This document shows positions 1-9,097 of a stretch of 64,000 nt of DNA, in pieces (the stretch's first letter is position 1; each line of letters starts with the position of its first letter). The stretch is taken from NCBI RefSeq assembly GCF_051020975.1, contig NW_027478160.1:2936001-3000000 (forward strand), in the 5' to 3' direction. Source of the stretch: Osmia lignaria lignaria. Lineage: Eukaryota; Arthropoda; Insecta; Hymenoptera; Megachilidae. Position numbers and translations under genes: made by a program. The notes under the pieces were generated by a model. That model saw nothing but the letters and a program-made list of their open reading frames with translations. It was not told the DNA's origin and searched no databases.

Positions 1-83
1 AAGCGAGCTATGGCAAAATGTTAAGAGACCTTTTTTGTAGAGAATTAAGTTTCCTACTTTTTATGTTCTATGATATTTTTTGA
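1..83. repeat. Partial monomer at the left edge
   Basis: This is the last 83 bases of a monomer, from AAGCGAGCTATGG to the T run before TGATCA, with no array boundary visible. Confidence 0.95.
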
Positions 84-1370
84 TCAGATGCGTAGTTCTC
101 TAGATATATCAAGATATTTAAAAGTTCCGAAGCCGCACCAACATAATAGAGATACAGAAACACCGTGGCCCCTTTCTTTGAGATAACTCTGCACTATTGC
201 GAGCTGCAAATGCCACTTCCAGCTTAGCTGTGCAGAGGAAGAACAACAAGAAGAAGAAATATCTCGAAATATGTCCGTCAGGCCAGTTCCTTTGAGCTGA
301 ATCTGCAAATATCTCGGAAGCGAAGCGAGCTATGGCAAAATGTTAAGAGACGTTTTTTGTAGAGAATTATGTTTCCTACAATTTATGTTCTATGATATTT
401 TTTGATCAGAAGCGTAGTTTTCGAGATATATCGAGATATTTAAAAGTTCCGAAGACGCACCAACATAATAGAGATACAGAAACACCGTGGCCCCTTTCTT
501 TGAGATAACTGTGCACTAGTGCGAGCCGCAAATGCAACTTCCGGCTTAGCTGTGCAGAAGAAGAGCAACAAGAAGAAGAAATATCTCGAAATATGTCCGT
601 CAGGCCCCTTCCCTTGAGATAAATCTGCAAATGTCTCGGAAACGAAGCGAGCTATGGCAAAATGTTAAGAGACCTTTTTTGTAGAGAATTAAGTTTCCTA
701 CTTTTTATGTTCTATGATATTTTTTATCAGAAGCGTAGTTTTCGAGATATATCGAGATATTTAAAAGTTCCGAAGCCGCACCAACATAATAGAGATACAG
801 AAACACCGTGGCCCCTTTCTTTGGGATAACTCTGCACTATTGCGAGCTGCAAATGCCACTTCCAGCTTAGCTGTGCAGAAGAAGAACAACAAGAAGAAGA
901 AATATCTCGAAATATGTCCGTCAGTCCACTTCCCTTGAGATAAATCTGCAAATATCTCGGAAACGAAGCGAGCTATGGCAAAATGTTAAGAGACCTTTTT
1001 TGTAGAGAATTAAGTTTCCTACTTTTTATGTTCGATGATATTTTTTGATCAGATGCGTAGTTCTCGAGATATATCAAGATATTTAAAAGTTCCGAAGCTG
1101 CACCAACATAATAGAGGTACAGAAACACCGTGGCCTCTTTCTTTGAGATAACTCTGCACTATTGCGAGCTGCAAATGCCACTGCGAGCTTAGCTGTGCAG
1201 AAGAAGAACAACAAGAAGAAGAAATATCTCGAAATATGTCCGTCAGACCCCTTCCCTTGAGATGAATCTGCAAATATCTCGGAAACGAAGCGAGCTATGG
1301 CAAAATGTTAAGAGACCTTTTTTGTAGAGAATTAAGTTTCCTACTTTTTATGTTCTATGATATTTTTTGA
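84..1370. repeat. Rearranged start of the 8-monomer domain
   Basis: The monomers at 84 and 406 match those at 2337 and 2659, an offset of 2,253, one monomer less than the main 2,575 spacing. They are followed by a one-base-short monomer at 727 and one at 1049 with GCTGCACC, AGAGGTACAG, GGCCTCTTTC and CACTGCGAGC. The series from 727 to about 3560 reappears in the same order at 48,696-51,530 (offset 47,969). Confidence 0.8.
720..730 (+). other. One-base deletion at TGATCA, monomer 727
   Basis: TTTTTTGATCAG is reduced to TTTTTTATCAG, so the BclI site is lost and the monomer spacing is 321. The flank reads TATGTTCTATG, unlike the TATATTGTATG found next to the other copies of this deletion, so it probably arrived on a recombinant monomer. 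Confidence 0.9.
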
Positions 1371-1692
1371 TCAGATGCGTAGTTCTCGAGATATATCAAG
1401 ATATTTAAAAGTTCCGAAGCCGCACCAACATAATAGAGATACAGAAACACCGTGGCCCCTTTCTTTGAGATAACTCTGCACTAGTGCGAGCCGCAAATGC
1501 CACTTCCAGCTTAGCTGTGCAGAAGAAGAACAACAAGAAGAAGAAATATCTCGAAATATGTCCGTCAGGCCCCTTCCCTTGAGATAAATATGCAAATATC
1601 TCGGAAACGAAGCGAGCTATGGCAAAATGTTAAGAGACCTTTTTTGTAGAGAATTAAGTTTCCTACTTTTTATGTTCTATGATATTTTTTGA
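1371..1692. repeat. Reference 322-bp monomer (A head, B middle)
   Basis: This copy serves as a reference. It has 127 G+C of 322 bases and 12 CpG dinucleotides by hand count. The head carries CTCGAG (XhoI) followed by ATATATCAAGATATTT; I call this the A head. The middle carries GCACTAGTGC; I call this the B middle. The tail reads GGCCCCTTCCCTTGAGATAA. Because 322 is one more than a multiple of three, no reading frame can continue in register from monomer to monomer, so the array cannot encode a tandem-repeat protein. The length is close to two nucleosome repeats, which is common among satellites; whether that matters here is unknown. Confidence 0.9.
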
Positions 1693-1771
1693 TCAGATGC
1701 GTAGTTCTCGAGATATATCAAGATATTTAAAAGTTCCGAAGCCGCACCAACATAATAGAGATACAGAAACA

Positions 1772-1802
1772 CCGTGGCCCCTTTCTTTGAGATAACTCTG
1801 CA
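1772..1802 (+). repeat. Internal subrepeat, copy 1 (shown in the 1693 monomer)
   Basis: This 31-base segment, from CCGTGGCCCC to TCTGCA, matches 28 of 31 bases of the segment at 1884-1916 once a 2-base gap is allowed. Both contain TTGAGATAA followed by TCTGCA. Similarity resumes downstream, where GCGAGCT (1808-1814) matches 1934-1940 and an AAATG-like block follows. It appears in essentially every monomer and suggests that the 322-bp unit grew by an old internal duplication. Confidence 0.75.
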
Positions 1803-1810
1803 CTATTGCG

Positions 1811-1833
1811 AGCTGGAAATGCCACTTCCAGTT
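1811..1833. other. Short hairpin, 7-base loop
   Basis: In the 1693 monomer AGCTGGAA pairs with TTCCAGTT around the loop ATGCCAC, giving an 8-pair stem with one G-T pair. Most A-middle monomers read AGCTGCAA and TTCCAGCT, which pair except for one C-C mismatch. The form here (GGAA with AGTT) shows two linked substitutions, one mending the mismatch and the other creating the wobble. B-middle monomers read AGCCGCAA and pair less well. No function can be assigned. Confidence 0.4.
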
Positions 1834-1883
1834 TAGCTGTGCAGAAGAAGAACAACAAGAAGAAGAAATATCTCGAAATATGT

Positions 1884-1916
1884 CCGTTAGGCCCCTTCCC
1901 TTGAGATAAATCTGCA
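1884..1916 (+). repeat. Internal subrepeat, copy 2
   Basis: This is the partner of 1772-1802, offset 112 bases at its start and 114 at its end. It differs by two extra bases after CCGT, two T-to-C differences in the pyrimidine stretch and one C-to-A difference before TCTGCA. Some monomers carry a different form of this block, with CCAGTTCCTTTGAGCTGAA, so it is one of the most variable parts of the unit. Confidence 0.75.
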
Positions 1917-2030
1917 AATATCTCGGAAACCAAGCGAGCTATGGCAAAATCTTAAGAGACCTTTTTTGTAGAGAATTAAGTTTGCTACTTTTTATGTTCT
2001 ATGATATTTTTTGATCAGAAGCGTAGTTTT

Positions 2031-2050
2031 CGAGATATATCGAGATATTT
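2031..2050 (+). other. Paired CGAGATAT motifs, 10 bp apart (B head)
   Basis: CGAGATAT occurs at 2031-2038 and again at 2041-2048, exactly 10 bases apart, about one helical turn. Inverted copies, ATATCTCG, lie at 2190-2197 and 2240-2247, exactly 50 bases apart. A-head monomers keep the first copy but have CAAGATAT at the second. The regular spacing would suit a DNA-binding protein, but no factor is known from this sequence. An origin as small ancestral repeats is the alternative. Confidence 0.55.
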
Positions 2051-2165
2051 AAAAGTTCCGAAGCCGCACCAACATAATAGAGATACAGAAACACCGTGGC
2101 CCCTTTCTTTGAGATAACTCTGCACTAGTGCGAGCCGCAAATGCCACTTCCAGCTTAGCTGTGCA

Positions 2166-2187
2166 GAAGAAGAACAACAAGAAGAAG
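2166..2187 (+). repeat. GAA/CAA mirror-symmetric purine-rich tract
   Basis: The tract is (GAA)3(CAA)2(GAA)2G, 22 bases that read the same backwards on one strand. It is purine-rich apart from two C residues. The same tract is in nearly every monomer. Common variants are GAGGAAGAAC, AGAGCAACAA and AAAAAGAAGT. All length differences in the window map elsewhere, so this microsatellite-like tract shows no length change across about 199 copies. Confidence 0.7.
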
Positions 2188-2247
2188 AAATATCTCGAAA
2201 TATGTCCGTCAGGCCCCTTCCCTTGAGATAAATATGCAAATATCTCG
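2188..2247 (-). other. Inverted AAATATCTCG pair, 50 bp apart
   Basis: AAATATCTCG occurs at 2188-2197 and at 2238-2247. Its reverse complement, CGAGATATTT, is at 2041-2050 in the same monomer. The unit therefore holds three copies of a decamer in both orientations, with arms about 140 and 190 bases apart. This spacing is too wide for an ordinary small cruciform. The pattern recurs throughout the array, with the head copy altered by one base in A-head monomers. Confidence 0.55.
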
Positions 2248-3938
2248 GAAACGAAGCGAGCTATGGCAAAATGTTAAGAGACCTTTTTTGTAGAGAATTA
2301 AGTTTCCTACTTTTTATGTTCTATGATATTTTTTGATCAGATGCGTAGTTCTCTAGATATATCAAGATATTTAAAAGTTCCGAAGCCGCACCAACATAAT
2401 AGAGATACAGAAACACCGTGGCCCCTTTCTTTGAGATAACTCTGCACTATTGCGAGCTGCAAATGCCACTTCCAGCTTAGCTGTGCAGAGGAAGAACAAC
2501 AAGAAGAAGAAATATCTCGAAATATGTCCGTCAGGCCAGTTCCTTTGAGCTGAATCTGCAAATATCTCGGAAGCGAAGCGAGCTATGGCAAAATGTTAAG
2601 AGACGTTTTTTGTAGAGAATTATGTTTCCTACAATTTATGTTCTATGATATTTTTTGATCAGAAGCGTAGTTTTCGAGATATATCGAGATATTTAAAAGT
2701 TCCGAAGACGCACCAACATAATAGAGATACAGAAACACCGTGGCCCCTTTCTTTGAGATAACTGTGCACTAGTGCGAGCCGCAAATGCAACTTCCGGCTT
2801 AGCTGTGCAGAAGAAGAGCAACAAGAAGAAGAAATATCTCGAAATATGTCCGTCAGGCCCCTTCCCTTGAGATAAATCTGCAAATGTCTCGGAAACGAAG
2901 CGAGCTATGGCAAAATGTTAAGAGACCTTTTTTGTAGAGAATTAAGTTTCCTACTTTTTATGTTCTATGATATTTTTTGATCAGATGCGTAGTTCTCGAG
3001 ATATATCAAGATATTTAAAAGTTCCGAAGCCGCACCAACATAATAGAGATACAGAAACACCGTGGCCCCTTTCTTTGAGATAACTCTGCACTATTGCGAG
3101 CTGCAAATGCCACTTCCAGCTTAGCTGTGCAGAGGAAGAACAACAAGAAGAAGAAATATCTCGAAATATGTCCGTCAGGCCAGTTCCTTTGAGCTGAATC
3201 TGCAAATATCTCGGAAACGAAGCGATCTATGGCAAAATGTTAAGAGACGTTTTTTGTAGAGAATTATGTTTCCTACAATTTATGTTCTATGATATTTTTT
3301 GATCAGAAGCGTAGTTTTCGAGATATATCGAGATATTTAAAAGTTCCGAAGCCGCACCAACATAATAGGGATACAGAAACACCGTGGCCCCTTTCTTTGA
3401 GATAACTCTGCACTAGTGCGAGCCGCAAATGCCACTTCCAGCTTAGCTGAGCAGAAGAAGAACAACAAGAAGAAGACATATCTCGAAATATGTCCGTCAG
3501 GCCCCTTCCCTTGTGATAAATCTGCAAATATCTCGGAAACGAAGCGAGCTATGGCAAAATGTTAAGAGACCTTTTTTGTAGAGAATTATGTTTCCTACAA
3601 TTTATGTTCTATGATATTTTTTGATCAGATGCGTAGTTCTCGAGATATATCAAGATATTTAAAAGTTCCGAAACCGCACCAACATAATAGAGTTACAGAA
3701 ACACCGTGGCCCCTTTCTTTGAGATAACTCTGCACTATTGCGAGCTGGAAATGCCACTTCCAGTTTAGCTGTGCAGAAGAAGAACAACAAGAAGAAGAAA
3801 TATCTCGAAATATATCCGTCAGGACCCTTCCCTTGAGATAAATCTGCAAATATCTCGGAAACGAAGCGAGCTATTGCAAAACGTTAAGAGACCTTTTTTG
3901 TAGAGAATTAAGTTTCCTACTTTTTATATTGTATGATA

Positions 3939-3949
3939 TTTTTTATCAG
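3939..3949 (+). other. One-base deletion at TGATCA, monomer 3946
   Basis: The same missing G as at 720-730, here after the linked upstream variants CTATTGCAAAACG and TATATTGTATG. The deleted site is joined to an A head (CTCGAG), whereas the other copies have a B head, so a switch of variant occurs within about 10 bases of it. Confidence 0.88.
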
Positions 3950-4267
3950 AAGCGTAGTTCTCGAGATATATCAAGATATTTAAAAGTTCCGAAGCCGCAC
4001 CAACATAATAGAGATACAGAAACACCGTGGCCCCTTTCTTTGAGATAACTCTGCACTAGTGCGAGCCGCAAATGCCACTTCCAGCTTAGCTGTGCAGAAG
4101 AAGAACAACAAGAAGAAGAAATATCTCGAAATATGTCCGTCAGGCCCCTTCCCTTGAGATAAATATGCAAATATCTCGGAAACGAAGCGAGCTATGGCAA
4201 AATGTTAAGAGACCTTTTTTGTAGAGAATTAAGTTTCCTACTTTTTATGTTCTATGATATTTTTTGA

Positions 4268-6199
4268 TCAGATGCGTAGTTCTCGAGATATATCAAGATA
4301 TTTAAAAGTTCCGAAGCCGCACCAACATAATAGAGATACAGAAACACCGTGGCCCCTTTCTTTGAGATAACTCTGCACTATTGCGAGCTGGAAATGCCAC
4401 TTCCAGTTTAGCTGTGCAGAAGAAGAACAACAAGAAGAAGAAATATCTCGAAATATGTCCGTTAGGCCCCTTCCCTTGAGATAAATCTGCAAATATCTCG
4501 GAAACCAAGCGAGCTATGGCAAAATCTTAAGAGACCTTTTTTGTAGAGAATTAAGTTTGCTACTTTTTATGTTCTATGATATTTTTTGATCAGAAGCGTA
4601 GTTTTCGAGATATATCGAGATATTTAAAAGTTCCGAAGCCGCACCAACATAATAGAGATACAGAAACACCGTGGCCCCTTTCTTTGAGATAACTCTGCAC
4701 TAGTGCGAGCCGCAAATGCCACTTCCAGCTTAGCTGTGCAGAAGAAGAACAACAAGAAGAAGAAATATCTCGAAATATGTCCGTCAGGCCCCTTCCCTTG
4801 AGATAAATATGCAAATATCTCGGAAACGAAGCGAGCTATGGCAAAATGTTAAGAGACCTTTTTTGTAGAGAATTAAGTTTCCTACTTTTTATGTTCTATG
4901 ATATTTTTTGATCAGATGCGTAGTTCTCTAGATATATCAAGATATTTAAAAGTTCCGAAGCCGCACCAACATAATAGAGATACAGAAACACCGTGGCCCC
5001 TTTCTTTGAGATAACTCTGCACTATTGCGAGCTGCAAATGCCACTTCCAGCTTAGCTGTGCAGAGGAAGAACAACAAGAAGAAGAAATATCTCGAAATAT
5101 GTCCGTCAGGCCAGATCCTTTGAGCTGAATCTGCAAATATCTCGGAAGCGAAGCGAGCTATGGCAAAATGTTAAGAGACGTTTTTTGTAGAGAATTATGT
5201 TTCCTACAATTTATGTTCTATGATATTTTTTGATCAGAAGCGTAGTTTTCGAGATATATCGAGATATTTAAAAGTTCCGAAGACGCACCAACATAATAGA
5301 GATACAGAAACACCGTGGCCCCTTTCTTTGAGATAACTGTGCACTAGTGCGAGCCGCAAATGCAACTTCCGGCTTAGCTGTGCAGAAGAAGAGCAACAAG
5401 AAGAAGAAATATCTCGAAATATGTCCGTCAGGCCCCTTCCCTTGAGATAAATCTGCAAATGTCTCGGAAACGAAGCGAGCTATGGCAAAATGTTAAGAGA
5501 CCTTTTTTGTAGAGAATTAAGTTTCCTACTTTTTATGTTCTATGATATTTTTTGATCAGATGCGTAGTTCTCGAGATATATCAAGATATTTAAAAGTTCC
5601 GAAGCCGCACCAACATAATAGAGATACAGAAACACCGTGGCCCCTTTCTTTGAGATAACTCTGCACTATTGCGAGCTGCAAATGCCACTTCCAGCTTAGC
5701 TGTGCAGAGGAAGAACAACAAGAAGAAGAAATATCTCGAAATATGTCCGTCAGGCCAGTTCCTTTGAGCTGAATCGGCAAATATCTCGGAAACGAAGCGA
5801 TCTATGGCAAAATGTTAAGAGACGTTTTTTGTAGAGAATTATGTTTCCTACAATTTATGTTCTATGATATTTTTTGATCAGAAGCGTAGTTTTCGAGATA
5901 TATCGAGATATTTAAAAGTTCCGAAGCCGCACCAACATAATAGGGATACAGAAACACCGTGGCCCCTTTCTTTGAGATAACTCTGCACTAGTGCGAGCCG
6001 CAAATGCCACTTCCGGCTTAGCTGTGCAGAAGAAGAACAACAAGAAGAAGACAAATCTCGAAATATGTCCGTCAGGCCCCTTCCCTTGTGATAAATCTGC
6101 AAATATCTCGGAAACGAAGCGAGCTATGGCAAAATGTTAAGAGACCTTTTTTGTAGAGAATTATGTTTCCTACAATTTATGTTCTATGATATTTTTTGA
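4268..6199. repeat. 8-monomer higher-order repeat, copy 2 (first six monomers)
   Basis: These monomers repeat 1693-3624 at an offset of 2,575 bases. Small private differences exist: the monomer at 5556 ends in GAATCGGCAAAT where 2981 has GAATCTGCAAAT, and 5878 has GACAAATCTCG where 3303 has GACATATCTCG. At 6200 the order changes: the expected monomer with AAACCGCACC and AGTTACAG is replaced by one with AGCCACACC and GCTGTAAATG. Confidence 0.87.
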
Positions 6200-9097
6200 T
6201 CAGATGCGTAGTTCTCGAGATATATCAAGATATTTAAAAGTTCCGAAGCCACACCAACATAATAGAGATACAGAAACACCGTGGCCCCTTTCTTTGAGAT
6301 AACTCTGCACTATTGCGAGCTGTAAATGCCACTTCCAGCTTAGCTGTGCAGAAGAAGAACAACAAGAAGAAGAAATATCTCGAAATATGTCCGTCAGGCC
6401 CCTTCCCTTGAGATAAATCTGCAAATATCTCGGAAACGAAACGAGCTATGGCAAAATGTTAAGAGACCTTTTTTGTAGAGAATTAAGTTTCCTACTTTTT
6501 ATGTTCTATGATATTTTTTGATCAGAAGCGTAGTTTTCGAGATATATCGAGATATTTAAAAGTTCCGAAGCCGCACCAACATAATAGAGATACAGAAACA
6601 CCGTGGCCCCTTTCTTTGAGATAACTCTGCACTAGTGCGAGCTGCAAATGCCACTTCCAGCTTAGCTGTGCAGAAGAAGAACAACAAGAAGAAGAAATAT
6701 CTCGAAATATGTCCGTCAGGCCCCTTCCCTTGAGATAAATATGCAAATATCTCGGAAACGAAGCGAGCTATGGCAAAATGTTAAGAGACCTTTTTTGTAG
6801 AGAATTAAGTTTCCTACTTTTTATGTTCTATGATATTTTTTGATCAGATGCGTAGTTCTCGAGATATATCAAGATATTTAAAAGTTCCGAAGCCGCACCA
6901 ACATAATAGAGATACAGAAACACCGTGGCCCCTTTCATTGAGATAACGCTGCACTATTGCGAGCTGGAAATGCCACTTCCAGCTTAGCTGTGCAGAAGAA
7001 GAACAACAAGAAGAAGAAATATCTCGAAATATGTCCGTCAGGCCACTTCCCTTGAGATAAATCTGCAAATATCTCGGAAACGAAGCGAGCTATGGCAAAA
7101 TGTTAAGAGACCTTTTTTGTAGAGAATTAAGTTTCCTTCTTTTTATGTTGTATGATATTTTTTGATCAGATGCGTAGTTCTCGAGATATATCAAGATATT
7201 TAAAAGTTCCGAAGCCGCACCAACATAATAGAGATACAGAAACACCGTGGCCCCTTTCTTTGAGATAACTCTGCACTATTGCGAGCTGGAAATGCCACTT
7301 CCAGTTTAGCTGTGCAGAAGAAGAACAACAAGAAGAAGAAATATCTCGAAATATGTCCGTTAGGCCCCTTCCCTTGAGATAAATCTGCAAATATCTCGGA
7401 AACGAAGCGAGCTATGGCAAAATGTTAAGAGACCTTTTTTGTAGAGAATTATGTTTCCTACAATTTATGTTCTATGATATTTTTTGATCAGAAGCGTAGT
7501 TTTCGAGATATATCGAGATATTTAAAAGTTCCGAAGCCGCACCAACATAATAGAGATACAGAAACACGGTGGCCCCTTTCTTTGAGATAACTCTGCACTA
7601 TTGCGAGCTGCAAATGCCGCTTCGAGCTTAGCTGTGCAGAAGAAGAACAACAAGAAGAAGAAATATCTCGAAATATGTCCGTCAGGCCCCTTCCCTTGAG
7701 ATAAATCTGCAAACATCTCGGAAACGAAGCGAGCTATGGCGAAATGTTAAGAGACCTTTTTTGTAGAGAATTAAGTTTCCTACTTTTTATCTTCTATGAT
7801 ATTTTTTGATCAGATGCGTAGTTCTCGAGATATATCAAGATATTTAAAAGTGCCGAAGCCGCACCAACATAATACAGATACAGAAACACCGTGGCCCCTT
7901 TCTTTGGGATAACTCTGCACTATTGCGAGCTGCAAATGCCACTTCCAGCTTAGCTGTGCAGAAGAAGAACAACAAGAAGAAGAAATATCTCGAAATATGT
8001 CCGTCAGGCCACTTCCCTTGAGATAAATCTGCAAATATCTCGGAAACGAAGCGAGCTATGGCAAAATGTTAAGAGACCTTTTTTGTAGAGAATTAAGTTT
8101 CCTACTTTTTATGTTCGATGATATTTTTTGATCAGATGCGTAGTTCTCGAGATATATCAAGATATTTAAAAGTTCCGAAGCTGCACCAACATAATAGAGG
8201 TACAGAAACACCGTGGCCTCTTTCTTTGAGATAACTCTGCACTATTGGGAGCTGCAAATGCCGCTTCGAGCTTAGCTGTGCAGAAGAAGAACAACAAGAA
8301 GAAGAAATATCTCGAAATATGTCCGTCAGACCCCTTCCCTTGAGATGAATCTGCAAATATCTCGGAAACGAAACGAGCTATGGCAAAATGTTAAGAGACC
8401 TTTTTTGTAGAGAATAATGTTTCCTACAATTTACGTTCTATGATATTTTTTGATCAGAAGCGTAGTTTTCGAGATATATCGAGATATTTAAAAGTTCCGA
8501 AGCCGCACCAACATAATAGAGATACAGAAACACCGTGGCCCCTTTCTTTGAGATAACTCTGCACTATTGCGACCTGCAAATGCCACTTCCAGATCAGCTG
8601 TGCAGAAGAAGAACAACAAGAAGAAGAAATATCTCGAAATATGTCCGTCAGGCCCCTTCCCTTGAGATAAATCTGCAAATATCTCGGAAACGAAGCGAGC
8701 TATGGCAAAATGTTAAGAGACCTTTTTTGTAGAGAATTAAGTTTCCTACTTTTTATGTTCTATGGTATTTTTTGATCAGAAGCGTAGTTGTCGAGATATA
8801 TCGAGATATTTAAAAGTTCCGAAGCCGCACCAACATAATAGAGATACAGAAACACCGTGGCCCCTTTCTTTGAGATAACTCTGCACTAGTGCGAGCCGCA
8901 AATGCCACTTCCAGCTTAGCTGTGCAGAAGAAGAACAACAAGAAGAAGAAATATCTCGAAATATGTCCGTCAGGCCCCTTCCCTTGAGATAAATATGCAA
9001 ATATCTCGGAAACGAAGCGAGCTATGGCAAAATGTTAAGAGACCTTTTTTGTAGAGAATTAAGTTTCCTACCTTTTATGTTCTATGACATTTTTTGA
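6200..9097. repeat. Mixed monomers closing the first 8-monomer domain
   Basis: Nine monomers are anchored at 6200, 6522, 6844, 7166, 7488, 7810, 8132, 8454 and 8776. Useful markers are TTTCATTGAG in 6844, CACGGTGG and CAAACATCTCG in 7488, AGTGCCGAAG with ATACAGATAC in 7810, TTGGGAGC with GCCGCTTCGAGC in 8132, and GTAGTTGTCGAG preceded by CTATGGTATT in 8776. The series is not periodic within itself, but a shortened version of it occurs at 57,710-59,963. Confidence 0.8.

Larger units (their letters stand above)
2015..2336. repeat. Reference monomer with B head
   Basis: This monomer shows the alternative head. AGAAGCGTAGTTTTCGAG replaces the A form, removing the XhoI site, and the following motif is ATATATCGAGATATTT instead of ATATATCAAGATATTT. 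In many B-head copies the upstream flank reads GAATTATGTTTCCTACAATTT rather than GAATTAAGTTTCCTACTTTTT; this copy instead has a rarer TTTGCTAC variant. It is followed 2,575 bases later by a near-identical copy at 4590, which helps fix the 8-monomer register. Confidence 0.88.
1693..4267. repeat. 8-monomer higher-order repeat, copy 1 (2,575 bp)
   Basis: This block holds eight monomers, the seventh being one base short. Its first six are near copies of the monomers at 4268, 4590, 4912, 5234, 5556 and 5878, each exactly 2,575 bases away. Shared rare variants prove the register: CCGTTAGG and AAATCTTAAG in the first monomer and its flank, TTTGCTAC before the second, CTCTAGA in the third, and CAACTTCCGGC with AAGAGCAAC in the fourth. 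The match extends back to about 1390 and ends near 3624, where the next monomer differs. Confidence 0.88.

Noticed and set aside
31..81. Phased T-tracts giving intrinsic DNA curvature
   Set aside because: T runs at 31-36, 58-62 and 76-81 are about 26 and 18 bases apart, so they are not in phase with the helix. Curvature cannot be argued from spacing alone.
1621..1640. RNA polymerase III A box at TGGCAAAATGTTAAG
   Set aside because: Only the first part resembles an A box, the final GG is absent, and no B box (GGTTCGA-like) follows at a suitable distance. There is no tRNA-like fold.
2021..2050. CENP-B box in the head region
   Set aside because: TTCGAGATATATCGAG fits the first half of the degenerate CENP-B core but lacks the required CGGG. 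The TTCGTTTCCGAG on the other strand also fails. No canonical box is present in the monomers I checked.
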